A stretch of DNA of 64,000 nucleotides from Cerioporus squamosus. Its lineage: Eukaryota > Basidiomycota > Agaricomycetes > Polyporales > Polyporaceae. The position numbers and the translations under genes are program-made. Under the pieces are notes generated by a model. The model saw only the letters and a list, made by a program, of their open reading frames with translations, did not search any database and had not been told where the DNA came from. Below, piece by piece: positions 26,085 to 43,967 of this stretch (its first letter is position 1; each line of letters opens with the position of its first letter). Location: positions 206,921 through 270,920 of the forward strand of contig JABYQS010000033.1 in assembly GCA_022592435.1 (NCBI GenBank), written 5' to 3'.

Positions 26085-26372
26085 TCATCTACGTCTGACG
26101 CGAGCGGCCAGGGCAGCTTCCTTGCACGCATCGCAGGGTTCCTGGATCAAGTTCAGTACTTTCCGCCTCTCGCGGTATGTCTGCCGAGTCTCCAGGTCAG
26201 CGGACATGCCTTGACTGATGTCATATGTTGCGCGCACCTTGGGACAAGGACAATTGCGGGCCCCCTTGTGTGCGTGAGCGGAGCTGACCCCGCAATTCGG
26301 TGAGCCGCAATCCCACTTCTCGCCTGAGTAGTACAAGATCACAAAGTGCTGAGGGTGGGCGACGTCAGCCAT
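26085..26372 (-). CDS. possible small Cys-rich hypothetical protein (or one exon of it)
   Basis: A 95-codon frame with coding-like content: HFVILYYSGEKWDCGSPNC, then NCPCPKV, and near the end ERRKVLNLIQEPCDACKEAA. The spaced cysteine pairs (CGSPNC, CPCP, CDAC) resemble a small zinc-binding fold seen in uncharacterised basidiomycete proteins. A candidate upstream exon containing YSTVDYHKLTSPS lies near 26500-26440 on the same strand. The exon structure cannot be fixed and the family is not named. Confidence 0.35.
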   Translation of the reverse strand: MADVAHPQHFVILYYSGEKWDCGSPNCGVSSAHAHKGARNCPCPKVRATYDISQGMSADLETRQTYRERRKVLNLIQEPCDACKEAALAARVRRR

Positions 26373-28010
26373 GCGACCGAGGAACAGGCAGGAACGGCAT
26401 TACCGGGCATCCTCGGTGCTGATTGCCACAACTAGCATGCACGAGAAGGAGACGTGAGCTTATGATAGTCGACGGTAGAATAGAACGGCTGACGCTTCTT
26501 CCCAGCACATATCTGGAGAGGGCAAAGGTTTCAACGGGAGACGTGTTGACAATTATGGACTGGTCGGGAGTATCGACCGTCGAGGTCGACAGGTATGGCA
26601 GGGGGCGATGAACTATAGATATGATTTCAGGGGCAGCAGCATCACTCTTATAGGGAGCCAAAGACGCCCTCATAGAACGAGAGTGCGACGCAAGGGGCAA
26701 TACTTAGTGCCAGCATAGGTTGTCTTGTCACGAGAGAAGGCGGTATACATAGGCGCAGTGGCCACTTGGCAGCCGCGCGTTTTCCTTTTACGACGCGCCA
26801 TTTAGTGCGGAGAGATACGGTTTTCAGATGGCGAAGACCTCTGCATCCCGAGCTGCCGTAGATGGCATCGTGATAAGAAGTCGCGGAGGCGGAGACCGGA
26901 GCAGAGCCTACCAGTCCGGTGGAGGCTAGCCATAGTAAGGTCCGGTGACACGAGCTGGCACGAGTCAGTACCCGGCCAGAGACGTCGGCTGGGTATGTAG
27001 ACGCGTCTGCGGCCGCGGATGCGGGGTCGCCCGGTCGCATTGAATGGACTCTACAGGATGCAGGAACGTACCCGGAGATTTGCCGCATGGACGTGACCTC
27101 GTTCGACTGGGTTTGACTTTAGAGACGCAGCGAGATGGGCGAGGGCAACGAATCTCCGTGTGCGAGGTTCGGAATGGATTCCGCCATCGATGGCCGGGCG
27201 CAACGTCACAACGCAACATGACGTGTTCTGGGACGATCATGACCGCGAGTTCGGAGAGTTACAATGAGGCTTGCGGATCCTGTGGCGGATGTCGGAACGA
27301 ATGGTAGCAATTCAACGAACGAAGGCGCAGGTGGATTCGCAAACCGTTGGGCTCCAGGTTGGGTGGGACATTGCATACTGCAGCAGCATTCGTGGCGAGT
27401 CTTGGAACATACGAGAACATCGCGTTTCTGCAACCAACGATGATCACAGAAGAGCCCAAGCATGTGGGAGGTGGGGAGAGTCGGGTCGGCGGGAGGCCAT
27501 GGCATGTTCATGGGGTCCAATGCCGAAGGTTGCGGCAACATATCATACCTATCGCAGCAGGTGTCATCAGTAGATTCCGAGTTCTCTCATCAGAAGACTT
27601 GCGGTACTTACCTGTGAGCCATACATTGTTCATCTTCGTGACCGCGTCTGCGTATCTCAGCCGGGCTTGTGACCGGTCTGAATGTTCGACCGCCTCACGT
27701 TAAGGTATCTGTCCAGCCAGGCCTTTCAAGCGCTAAGACAGGTGCAAGGTGAGCAAATAACTGTGGACGTTTACCTTACGGCCAGAGTCGGAAGGGACAA
27801 AAGGCGTACTGGTGAACCACGATGGACCATCGGTTGTTCGGTCCGGGCGTCCTCCCTCTCGGGCGTCAAAATACATATTCTTCGACCACTGTCTTACGTC
27901 TGGACTACGCTGCCAGTGCCAACACTTGCTGACTCGTTGCTTCACGCGTTGTCCTGGATCTGTGTCTCTGCGCTGCTTACTCTGGAGATACACCTCGAGC
28001 AGTCTACACT
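26373..28010. other. gene-poor region upstream of DBP6
   Basis: Many short frames exist on both strands, but none could be built into a gene. Minus-strand frames at 26648-27088 and 27206-27541 have no recognisable domain. The DBP6 promoter should lie in the last few hundred bases. Confidence 0.35.
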
Positions 28011-30654
28011 ATGGCACAAGCGGTCCAGGCACCCGCCGCACCCCCAGGCCCGAAGGTAAAATTCTCAAAGCAACCACCTCCGGTTAAGTACTCACGTCCC
28101 GCAGACGAAAACGAAAGCAAAGAAGAGGTACTTGAAAGCGAAGAAGGAGCGAAGAAAGAAGCGCAAAGCCCTGCCAGGAGAGCTCAAAGCACCCAAGAAA
28201 GGACAGGAAGACGCATCTGCAACCGAGGAGTCCGACTTAAGTGGAAGTGAAGCGGAGGAAGGATCGCAGGGTGAAGAGCGGGAGGTTTCTAAGGTGTCAG
28301 CGCGTGCCAAGGCAAAAGACGATGGCGGTGAGCGACCAAAGAAGCGACGCAAGCTTGACACCCCCCCTCCCCGTGCCTCAAGTCCACCAGAAGACAATAT
28401 TGAGCTCGACGAGAGCGAAGAACCTGCAGTTCCAGCACGACCCAGGTCACCCACGCCCCCTGTAGCCCTTCCGGCATTCCCCCAACCTCGAAGACCCGAG
28501 GCTCCGTCAAAGTCCGTGCTCGCGCTACAAGGACTGGACAAGGCCTTGATCGAAGCTGAGGTTGTCGATCCAGCTACGACGCTGCAGCTAGAGCCGTCAA
28601 AAAACGCGCAAGATGAGCGAACTGGTCTGAGTAAGAAGATGAAGAGGCGTCTGCAGGACCTGGGTATCACGGAGCTCTTCGCCGGTCTGTCCGCGTCCAT
28701 GTCGCTGGTGTCCCATGTATGTATCGCTTACGCCGAGTTTTCCGCAATAGTACAGACGGCGGTGGTGCCGTTGCTTCTATCTACTCCGGGCTCGAGGTCA
28801 TTATACCGACCATATGACCCTCCAGAAGACCTGTGTGTATCGGCGCCTACCGGTAGTGGGAAGACGTTGGCATACGTCTTGCCGATCGTCGAGGTACGAT
28901 AGTCCATGCCTGGTCATCGCAAGTCTCATGCTGATGGGATGACACAGGTGCTGTCGTCGCGAGTAGTTACGCGTCTCAGGGCCCTTGTCGTGTTGCCAAC
29001 TCGAGACCTTGTAGTCCAGGTGCGGGAGACGTTCGAAGCGGTGGCCAAAGGTCGCGGGTTGAACATCGGGACTGCAACCGGACAACACTCATTTGCGCAC
29101 GAGCAGTCTCAGCTGGTAGCCGAGCGAACCACAGAGTAAGTATATTAGGCGCATGGACCTGTGGTGCTTGCTGACTTGTCCCTAGTTTGCAGGGTGGATC
29201 GAGTAAAGTTGACATTCTTATCTGCACTCCGGGACGATTAATGGACCATCTACATGGCACCCCCAACTTCTCGCTACAGCATCTTCGATTCTTGGTAAGC
29301 TACAGTTACTTACCGTCGCCACTTAAGGTCGCTGAAGGCAGGCTTCTATAGGTCATTGACGAGGCCGATCGTCTACTTGCGCAGTCTTTCCAAGACTGGC
29401 TGGCGCAAGTGCTCGCCGCAACACGCCCTCCACGACCTACAGAATATTCTAACACCGCGCCTTCGGACATAGCAGTCTCACCTCCTCAGACCACTCGACC
29501 GCATCCCGACGCCTTAGCACCGGCATTCCTCCACCTGCTACGAGACGTGCCGTACGTCCGGACTGACCTCGACGAGCAGAAGGAGTCCTCCTGCCAAAAG
29601 CTACTCTTCTCCGCGACGCTCACCCGCGACCCGGCGAAGATCTCCGCCCTCGGTCTACGGCAGCCCAAGTACATCGTGGTGCAGAGCCCGAAGACGACTG
29701 GTACTGCGAGCAAGGAGGAGGGCATGCTAGACTTTGTGATGGAGAAATTCACGATGCCTGCGACGCTCACGGTACGCGCTCCTGCTCTCTGCTGCCTCCG
29801 CCGACGGCGCTGACTTTTGTCATTTCGCAGGAACATATGCTCGTGTGCGAGTCAGCGATCAAACCGCTCATGTTCTTCCAACTCGTGCACTCGCAGAACG
29901 TCACGAACGCACTTGTGTTCACCAAGTCCGCGGAGTCGACCACCCGGCTCGTGCGCTTGCTCGAGTTCTTCGAGGCTGCGTTGCAGAAATCTCAGGTTGC
30001 GGAGCCGGGCAAGGTCATCGTGGCGCGTGCGTACTCCAGCGACCTCTCGCCCAGCGAGCGCAAAGCCATTCTGGAGCAGTTCAAGAACCAGGAGATTCAC
30101 ATGTACGTCAGCTTTTCGTCATAGGGCCATGGGTGCGATACGAACAAGAATTGCACTAACCGCTGTTGGGTTGGCAGATTGGTCTGCTCTGACCTCATTT
30201 CCCGCGGCATCGACATCAGCCATGTCTCTCACGTCGTGAGCTACGATGTGCCTGTGGACTTCCGGAAGTACGTGCACCGTGTGGGGCGCACGGCGAGAGC
30301 TGGCCGCGCCGGTGATGCGTGGACCCTCGTCGAAGAGCAAGAGGTGAGTCACGGTTCCTTGCCGATACCATCACCATACGCAGCGGTGTTGGAATTGTCT
30401 GGACTCTGAGCTTCCGGGCTCACCGATCGTTTGCAGGCGCGGTATTTCAAGTCCATGATGAAGTCCGCCGACCATCTCGGGAAAGTGAAGCGGTTGAAAG
30501 TGCCGGAGGCTGACGTGGAACCGCTCAGGCCTGCTTATGAGGTGCGTCCGTGAAATCGAACCATGCGCAATGCATACACTGAGAGGTACTGGTTCTTGCG
30601 CATACGCAGACGGCGCTGGCCCGACTGAAGGAGTTTTATGCTCACTCTGGCTGA
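28011..30654 (+). CDS. DBP6: DEAD-box ATP-dependent RNA helicase Dbp6/DDX51
   Basis: Ten exons: 28011-28055, 28105-28684, 28751-28893, 28948-29135, 29186-29294, 29352-29771, 29831-30102, 30178-30343, 30437-30541 and 30610-30654, in phase, 690 residues. The first 200 residues are Lys/Glu/Ser-rich with nuclear and nucleolar-type signals ([20 protein letters not shown]). Helicase motifs follow in order: FAVQTAVVP with [12 protein letters not shown] (I), [12 protein letters not shown] (Ia), [11 protein letters not shown] (Ib), VIDEADRLL (II), [11 protein letters not shown] (III), [11 protein letters not shown] (IV), [12 protein letters not shown] (V) and [13 protein letters not shown] (VI). Dbp6 acts early in 60S ribosomal subunit assembly in the nucleolus. 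The long insert between motifs II and III is typical of this subfamily. Confidence 0.93.
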
Positions 30655-31541
30655 AGGGCTTGGCATGACGAAGCGCGGATATGTCACCTTCGGCGCTCCG
30701 GTCAACCACAATTCAACCACCCGGTCCAAACCCGGTCCCATGCAACCTGGAAAGAGTGATCGCAGGGCTCTGTTGCTCCGATTGGGTTTCCTTTCGAGTC
30801 AAGTATGTAACTGGCACAACACTCTCTCACTCGCGGTGCCGATAAAGGGTACCTGTTCGGTCACAATACAGTTGCTGACTCGCCTGTCTCGCATCACTGT
30901 GCTTGACCGAGTGTGCCGGTTTGATGCCCATAGCTGCGCCGTAGGTCCAATACGGGGTTGGGCACTTGCAAGTCACCTCATAGTTCACACTAATTGACTG
31001 CCATGGTCGCGGGTCGCCGTCCGGCGAGAGCCTATCAACGGGGCTGTCTCGGACATTTATCGTGTAGGTACATGTGCATGCAGCTGCTGCAGGCAGATAA
31101 CAAACATACTCAGTTTCGGCCGGTGGCGCGGCCGCCCAAGGGGGGGTGTCGGAGAGCCACCTTGTCCACAGCACATAGCGGCGTCCATCTGAAGCTTGGG
31201 GTTAACCGCGCCGCGACAGACAATGTGGGCGTCGGTGTACTGACAGTACTTACTTACCTAGTTCGCGGGGTGCGATCTAGGGGTTGTGCCCGGGTGCACT
31301 ATGTATGTAGTAACGACGCTGTACCGCCGAGCAAGCGCCTGTGGTTTGTCATCGCAATGATCGCAGACATGTCCGGAAGAGCGGGTGCGCATTACATACG
31401 GCCCGCTAGTGGGTCAGATAGCCTTCGCATTGACTCGTAATCAGTCCGGGCCCGTATAAGTCTACGGTTTCCCTGCATGGCCGCTGCGCGCGAGCCACGC
31501 ACGCCATCTCCATCCTTGCCCGACAAGTTCAGCAACAATCC
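30655..31541. other. intergenic region with ABC-transporter promoter
   Basis: No supported gene. A plus-strand frame of 148 codons (30994-31440) is Arg/Gly/Ala-mixed without any recognisable feature and is not accepted. Confidence 0.4.
31454..31460 (+). promoter_or_regulatory. possible TATA element of the ABC transporter gene
   Basis: The sequence gtataag lies 82 bp before the start codon at 31542, a plausible distance for a fungal TATA box. This is a motif match only. Confidence 0.3.
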
Positions 31542-36498
<4,957 letters not shown>

Positions 36499-37027
36499 GG
36501 CTCCTCGCCTCGCCTTCACCTTCATACGCCGCCATATCCACACCACATAGACTACGGGATCACTTTCCACGCATATACAAAAATTCGCAATGGTTCCTCA
36601 CGCTTTCATGGTCGCATCTAGATACTAAGGAGGATGTTCTGACGGCCGCAACGTACTTCCATACGAGACTTTTATTCTGTTTATGATGTTCCACGTTTGT
36701 ACTTGGGTATGGTGGCTTCGGACGATTGTCGCATTACGACTCTCATGTGTATCACTACTACATAGACGCTGCACGAACTCTCGTGTTTGCTTTTGAGGAT
36801 GATCTAGTTCTGCGGAGTGTCTGCTGTCCCATATGGCCATGGCCACGGGGCCAAGGCGACGCGCCGGCGCCCGGCATATGAGACACCGACCACCATGTCT
36901 TCTCGCTGCGCCGCCAACGTAGGTACTAACATATGCCTATTGCCTTCCAACGCGTATCCACACTGCGACGTGAGACGGAGCATCCTCAGCTGCTCCTGAA
37001 GTTTGGAATCCGCTCACGGCAAGCCGA
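36499..37027. other. intergenic region between ABC transporter and racemase-like gene
   Basis: AT-richer 3' flank followed by a GC-rich promoter zone. No gene or RNA is supported. Confidence 0.4.
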
Positions 37028-38621
37028 ATGCCTCAGCGACCGAAGGCAACAGCATTACGGCCCCTTGAGGGGGTGAAGGTGGTGGAGGTAAGTCCCAACT
37101 GGAACATGAACTAGCCTTGACAATGACAGTCTCGCATTGTTTGCAGTTTGCAGGCCTCGCTCCCGGTCCTATGGCGGGCATGATCCTCGCGGACTTTGGC
37201 GCGGATGTGGTGCGAGTGGACCGCCCCAGCGGCGTCGCTGCGGCTGTTCCGACACCAGACGTGCTTGCGAGGGGAAAGCGGTCCATCGCGATTGACCCGA
37301 AGGTTCGTGGTTGACACGTACTGAATTGCCGACGCAGAGGAATGCGTCTCTGACTTGGGTGTGCTACGACAGACATCGAGCGGGTATGCGGTCGTCCGGA
37401 AGCTTGTCGAGCAGGCGGACGTGCTCATCGACCCCTTCCGTCCTGGGGTCATGGAGCGTTTGAAGCTCGGTCCTGAAGTCTTCCTTGGGGACGAGAAGAC
37501 GGGCGTGCAAGGGTGCAACAAGCGACTAATTTATGCACGTTTGGTAGGCTTCCCGCGAGAAGGTGAGTCCCGGGTACTAGTTCTTACGTCTCCTGCATGC
37601 TGAATACAAGGAAAGGTCCGCACAAGGATATGGCAGGTGCGTATGAGCTCTATTGAGAAAGTATACGATCTCACAGCCTTCGACAGGCCACGACGTGAAT
37701 TACCTCGCGCTCAGCGGAGTCCTGGCGGTTGGTCTGGCCTATGTGTATTCGTTCCTCGACTGACCACGAAGAAGTAGATGTTACCCGGCGAGGGGAAACC
37801 GACATTTCCCCTCAACATCCTCGCCGACTTCGCAGGCGGCGGTGCTCTGTGCGCCATGGGCATTCTCCTCGCGCTCGTGGAACGCACCAGGAGCGGGCTC
37901 GGGCAAGTCGTGAACACGGACATGGTGTCCGGCGCGCGGTACCTATCCAGCTTCCCCTTACTGCTCGCCCGGCTCCACTCGACAACCTTCGGCGACCCGA
38001 GAGGCACCGGGCTGCTCGACGGAGGCGCGCCGTTCTACAATGTGTATACTTGCGCGGATGGGCGGTGGATGTCGGTCGCGTGTCTGGAACCCCAGTTCTT
38101 CCGGACATTTGTGCGGCATTTCGTTGGCGCACTGCCGAAGGAGTTTGCACTGGACGATGGATGGCGGTTGGAGGAAGAGCATCAGGTCGACACGGATGCG
38201 TGGCCGCGCATGAAGGAGTACATGGAACGAGGGTTCAAGTCGCAGCCGCGTGATTACTGGGCGGGTGTGTTCCAAGGCACGTCGCCTCTTTTCCGTTCTA
38301 GTCCTCGACAACATGCTGAACACTCTCGCGTTGACAGACACAGACTCATGCGCTGTTCCGGTGCTCTCTGTGGAAGAGGCTGCTGCTCTAGCATGGGCTA
38401 CCACGCGAGGAGGACCGATACCGCACCCGCATCCACACCTTGCGAGGACGCCATCCGAAATACCGTCCAAACTTCAGGCCTCAGATTTGTCGCAGACTAC
38501 TCAACTTGCGCGAGGTGCACATACTGAGGAGATTCTGTCGGAGTTGGGAGTAGGTGCTGACGAGCAGGCGAAGCTGCGTGCAGAGGGCGCTCTTGGTGGT
38601 AAGTCAATAGCGAAATTGTAG
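37028..38621 (+). CDS. alpha-methylacyl-CoA racemase / class III CoA-transferase, peroxisomal
   Basis: Seven exons: 37028-37087, 37147-37302, 37373-37562, 37616-37636, 37687-37727, 37778-38276 and 38344-38621, 414 residues. The fold is CaiB/Bai[80 protein letters not shown] (His-Asp of the catalytic region) and [15 protein letters not shown]. It ends GKSIAKL, a PTS1 signal. In the peroxisome such racemases turn 2R- into 2S-methylacyl-CoA so that branched chains can be oxidised. MFE-2 starts 268 bp downstream in the same direction. Exon 4 is 21 nt. The last intron appears to use a GC donor (gcacgt), needed to keep [11 protein letters not shown] in frame. Confidence 0.9.
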
Positions 38622-38889
38622 CCACTGCATTCATTTGTACCGGATGCTCAGCATGTATACTTAATCCTCAAGGTTGCCAGCACTGGCGTCATACATAACT
38701 TGAAGTACTGTACCCGCTTCGCAGTACTTGGAGGCGCGCGTAGGACGGTGCGATTCACGTGGGCGCGAAGCAGCGCGATCACCCCGGGATCGCGAATATC
38801 ACATGGATTTGCAGACGCTATAACCCCGCGTTCCCCACTGCAGCTGCTGCTCTTGCACGTCCACCCCGCATCTTGTCTATATCCCCACC

Positions 38890-41800
38890 ATGTCCCAACT
38901 CTCATTCAAGGGCCAGACTGTGATTGTTACTGGCGCAGGAGGAGGTCTCGGCAAGGCGTACGTCGAGCGCACTCTGTAACTCGTACGCCGACGTCGCTAA
39001 CACGGTCTCGGTGATGTCATTCACAGTTACTCGCTGCTTTTCGCGTCGAGGGGAGCAAACGTGGTCGTGAACGATGTCAGCCAGGCTGCTGCTCAGAAGG
39101 TGGTGGATGAGATCACGAAAGGTACGCGACGAACTGGCTACGCGTTCTCATAGCAGAATCTGAGACATGACGTGGACAGCGGGAGGGAAGGCTGTCACGA
39201 ACACGGCTTCAGTGACAGACGGCGAGGTCGTCATCAAGACCGCAGTGGAGGCATTTGGCGGGGTTACTATCCTCATAAACAATGCGGGTATCCTGCGGGA
39301 CAAGGGGTACGTTCACGTTGCGCTGTGTACCATGGCTTCCCCGCTACATCTGCGCTTCGCAGTTTCAAGAACATGTCCGACCAAGAGTGGGACCAAATCA
39401 TGGCCGTTCACTTGAAGGGCTCGTACTCGTGCGCCAGAGCAGCATGGCCCATATTCCAGAAGCAAGGCTTCGGTCGCATCGTTAACACCGCCAGTGCGGC
39501 AGGGTTGTATGGTATGTCGTGACGCGCCTTACGTTGAGTGCTTGCCGCTGAAGTGGTGATGTAGGTAACTTCGGACAGGCAAACTACAGTGCCGCGAAGA
39601 TGGGTTTGGTCGGGTTCACTAAGGCACTCGCTGCTGAGGGTGCTCGGTTCAACATCAAGGCTATGGTCGTGGCCCCCGTGAGTCGTTTAGCCCCACCGTA
39701 ACGTGCTGTACGATTGAAGTTCATCCTCATAGATGGCTGCCTCAGCGATGACGGAGACGATCATGCCTCCAGAGATGCTCGCGAATTTGAAGGTGTGTCC
39801 TCTTCGCTGTATCGCAATCCCCCAGCGTCTCATTGCACTCGACGCTAGCCCGAGTTCGTCGCTCCTTTCGTCCTCGCAATCACACACCCGGAAGGCGCGG
39901 ATGCGAACGGGAGGATATTCGAAGTCGGCGCCGGTTTCATTGCCGAAATCAGGTGGGAGCGCAGCAAGGGCCAGTACTTCAAAACCGACAAGACGTTCAC
40001 ACCTTCTGCCGTACAAGAGAAATGGGAGCAGATCACTGATTTCGAGACGGACCCCGAGCAGTAAGTGTAGCTTCTGGCTGGCATCACTTATGCTGACCGT
40101 GACATAGTCCCCAGACCCTCCCCGACTTCGACATCAAAGTCAGTATGCCATGAGCATCATGACAGGCACGAACAAGCTAACACTCCAGCACAGGCGAAGA
40201 TTGAGGGGTCATCGAAGGTCTCGGAGAACCCGCAAGGTTCCCCCGAGGTCCGCTTCGATGGCAAGACGGTAATCGTCACAGGCGCTGGTTCAGCACTTGG
40301 TCGTGCGTACGCACTCCAATACGCTCGTCTCGGTGGCAACGTCGTGGTGAACGACGTATACCAGAAAGCAGCTCAGGCAATTGTTGATGAGATCACGAAG
40401 GGTATGTTCCTCTATATACCAAAGCAGTCATGGAGCTCATGGGCCTCGCACGTCCAGCCGGTGGCAAGGCCGTTGCAGCAGTCACTTCTGCTGAGGATGG
40501 CGAAGGTATCGTCAAGGCGGCCCTGGACAACTTCGGCGGCGCGCACGTTTTGGTCGCTAACGCTAGTGTTGCACGCCCGAGTGCATTCGAGAAAATGTCA
40601 GAGAAGGACTGGGATGAGGTCCTTGCCATCCATTTGAGGGCAACATACAAGGTCAGTCATTCGATATCAATGTCCTTAATCTAGAAGCTGATTGGTAAGT
40701 GTTTGTAGTGCGCGAAGGCTCTCTGGCCTATCTTCCTCAAGCAGAAGTATGGTCGCATCGTAACCATGGGCTCCCAAGCAGGCCTGTGTAAGTGTTCGGT
40801 TGGCATGTGCACGCTATGACAGTCCTTGTTGACCCGTCCATGTAGATGGCTTGCCAGGTCTTGCCAACGTAAATACTCCACTCTCAGTGTCAATGGTCCC
40901 CCCTAATACCCGATGTGATAGTACTCTACTGCCAAGGCAGGTATCTTAGGCTTCACTAGGACCCTCGCCATCGAGGGAAAGAAGTACAACATCTTTGCGA
41001 ATGTTGTCATTCCTTCTGCCGGTACAGCAGCCGGGCTTGGGCGGTGAGTACCGCCATGACTCCTTCGTGCAATTCATCTGATTTTAGCCAACAGTGGTGG
41101 CATCAACGTCGAGGCCGTCAAGGTTTGTAGCTCGCGCCCTTGTTTTGCCTTTGTGTCTCTAACCTCGTGATACATAGGAGGAGTACGTCGCGCCGCTAGT
41201 TGGATACTTGAGCAGCGATTCGAACGACGAGACGACCGGTGGTATCTTCCAAGTTGCTGGGGGCTGGATTGCACAGATCAGGTGGCAGCGCACTGGCGGC
41301 CACGGCTTCCCTGTGAACCGTCCCTTGCAGCCGGAGCACATCATCGCGAAGTGGAAGACCATCACGGACTTCGGTAAATTTGAGCGCATTGGCTCATATA
41401 CTATTTTTGCTCACGGTAATCGCAGACGACGGCCGTGCCACAAATCCTGGGAGCACGCAGGAAGCGTTCATGCAGGTGGGCAAGGGCGCGAGCCAAGACA
41501 TTCGTACACTGCTGACAGCGTTCGTGTCCAGATCGCCGAAAACTTCGGCAATGTAGACGAGAACGCAGCCAGCGGATCGGATTCCGACAGTCCGTACGCG
41601 GACCCCGAGGATTCAGAGGTCGTTGCAAACGCGAAGAAGGAGGTGCAGGAGCCCGTTGAGTTCAGCTTTACCGAACGCGACGTCATCCTGTACAACCTGG
41701 GCATCGGCGCCACGGAACAGGAGCTGCAGTGGACTTACGAGAACCACGAGGACTTTGCTGCGCTGCCGACGTTCGGTGTCATTCCTCAGTTCCAGGCCAG

Positions 41801-43084
41801 CTCAGGCCTGTCTTTCGACTTCCTGCCAAACTTCAACCCTGTAAGTCGTGTGCATTGTGTGGAGACCGAGCGAAACTCACCTCGGGTGGGGTGTCCAGGC
41901 GAAGCTGCTCCATGGAGAGCAGTACTTGTCCATCAAGGCCCCTATACCGACCAGCGGCGAGCTCGTCAACGAAGCACGGTACGTACTCCCGCGTTATATG
42001 TGGAGGATAGCGTGTTGAGCGGGCCTGGTCAGGTTGATGGAGGTTCTGGACAAGGGCAAGGCTGCTGCTGTCACCGCCATCGTGGAGACAAGGGACAAGC
42101 ACTCGGGCAAGGTCATTTTCGAGAACCAGTCCACCCTATTCATCCGTGGGTCTGGCGGCTTTGGGGGCAAGCGGACCGGCAAAGGTGTGTTTTCTGCCTT
42201 GCAAGGTCGTGGTGCTGGTGCTCAACAGATTGAACTCTATTGTGCTCGTAGACCGCGGCCCAGCCTCCGCCGAGAACCCCATTCCCAAGCGGAAACCTGA
42301 CGCTGTCGTGGAGGAGAAGACGCTGCCCATCCAGGCAGCGTTGTATCGGTGAGCGGACTCTAGACATAAGGGTCATGTCTGGACTCACACACCATGGCAA
42401 CCACAGCCTGAGCGGAGACACCAACCCTCTACACGTACGTACTCGCGCCCTATCCCCCACTGTCTGCAGGTCAGTTGACGTTATCCTGCCGTCAGATTCT
42501 TCCGGAGTTCGCTGCGGTGGGCGGTTTCGACAAGCCCATTCTTCATGGTAAGAGGGTTGACCACATTGTTCCTGCATGTAGTGGACCGTGCCACTCGGCG
42601 GACCGGCGTTGACCACACTTCGCTTCGTCAGGTCTCTGCTCCATGGGCATATCCGGGAAGCACGTCCTCAAGACGTTCGGCGAATACAAGGACATTAAAG
42701 TGCGGTGCGTATATCCGGCTGAATGACCAATGAACTGTGCGCGCGTCCCGAGAGGAGCGCGCGCACGTTCGTCCTTCGTTTGAACTTTGTCTACGGGCGG
42801 TGCGCTGACGGGCGACTTCCGGCGTATTAGGTTCGCGGGCGTCGTCTATCCCGGCGAGACTCTTGTCACCGAAATGTGGAAGGAGGGCGATAAGGTCATC
42901 TTCAGTGCGTATTCGCAGTCCTTGCTTCTGGTGGCCTACTTGGCTGTGCGCCGTGAGAGTCGTGAGCTGACTGACATGTGCTCGAATTGTAGCCACGAAG
43001 GTCAAGGAGCGCAACGCGACCGTTCTCGCAGCAGCGGCGGCGACGCTGGTCAACCCGGGATCCTCCGTTAAGGCGAAGCTATGA
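38890..43084 (+). CDS. FOX2: peroxisomal multifunctional enzyme type 2 (hydratase/3-hydroxyacyl-CoA dehydrogenase)
   Basis: About two dozen short introns interrupt one protein of roughly 900 residues with three domains. SDR 1: [50 protein letters not shown] 2: [48 protein letters not shown]. Then comes a hydratase-2 domain: [27 protein letters not shown], and the hotdog motif [19 protein letters not shown] with [13 protein letters not shown]. It ends SVKAKL, a PTS1. MFE-2 performs the second and third steps of peroxisomal beta-oxidation. The fungal form has two dehydrogenase domains and no SCP2 domain, as seen here. SDR 2 lacks the usual NNAG motif. Start and stop are firm; a few internal junctions (40780-41130) are less so. 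Confidence 0.92.
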
Positions 43085-43967
43085 ACCGCCAAAGAGAGTC
43101 GTGTGGAGCCGTGAGGCGGCGACGGTACGTGGTCACAGAGGCAGCCCGTTATATACCCGGCGCCCTCGCTCTGCTGTATCATTATCTTGGAACGCTTCTG
43201 TTGTACTGTACCCTAATGTCCGGACAAGATTTCCCACCACACGTCGCGATGGCGTTAACCTTGAGCTTCCCGCCGGCCCCCGGTCTCCTCTATGGTCTCC
43301 ACCCGCAAGGTGGCCCAGCCGCCTGCAGCCGCACGTCATACACGAAGTCGCGGAATGGTAGTGGTATATACGACAATACTTGGCCACCCTGCGGCAGACA
43401 TCAATCACTACAACAACACGCACAGGGTTCCCAGGAGCTCTACAAACGACACGCAAAAAATGAATAGAGGACCATCAAGAACATGTCAAGAAGACATCAC
43501 AAACCAGGTATCATTCGGGAGCAAGGCGGTGTGAAGCAAAACAATGAGCAAGAGGTGCGGGAGCGACTGCGACTGCGACTGCTGAAGCGACGTCGTGGGG
43601 GAACTACGTGTACGTGTATCGCGGGAGGCTATGTACTGTATGGTCATGATGGAGTGGCAACTAGTAAGGTCGTGGCGTAAGGAATGGAAATTAGCAATGT
43701 GGGGGGTAAAACGTGGAAGCGTGCAGAAGTAAGTGCAAAGGAGCGGAACGAAGCGTTTGAGGCAAACGTCCTTTGCGAGATGGGCCTACTACTTCTAGGG
43801 AATAGGGGAAAAGACGATTATTGTGTAGAAATACAGTCGACTACCGATGGCTGCGTGAGGTCCATAATCGCGAGAGCACAGCGCCCTGGGTACCCTGGAA
43901 TAAAGATCACGGTGTACGAGACTAAAGAGAAGGAAGAGGGCATGAATCGTCGCATGGCGACGATGTA
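43085..43967. other. convergent 3' intergenic region
   Basis: This lies between the ends of MFE-2 and the antiporter gene. It contains no supported gene. Plus-strand frames near 43081-43467 and 43684-44070 lack homology or run into antiporter exons. Confidence 0.4.

Noticed and set aside
30994..31440. 148-codon plus-strand frame upstream of the ABC transporter
   Set aside because: Composition unlike neighbouring genes, no motif, and it lies in the expected promoter.
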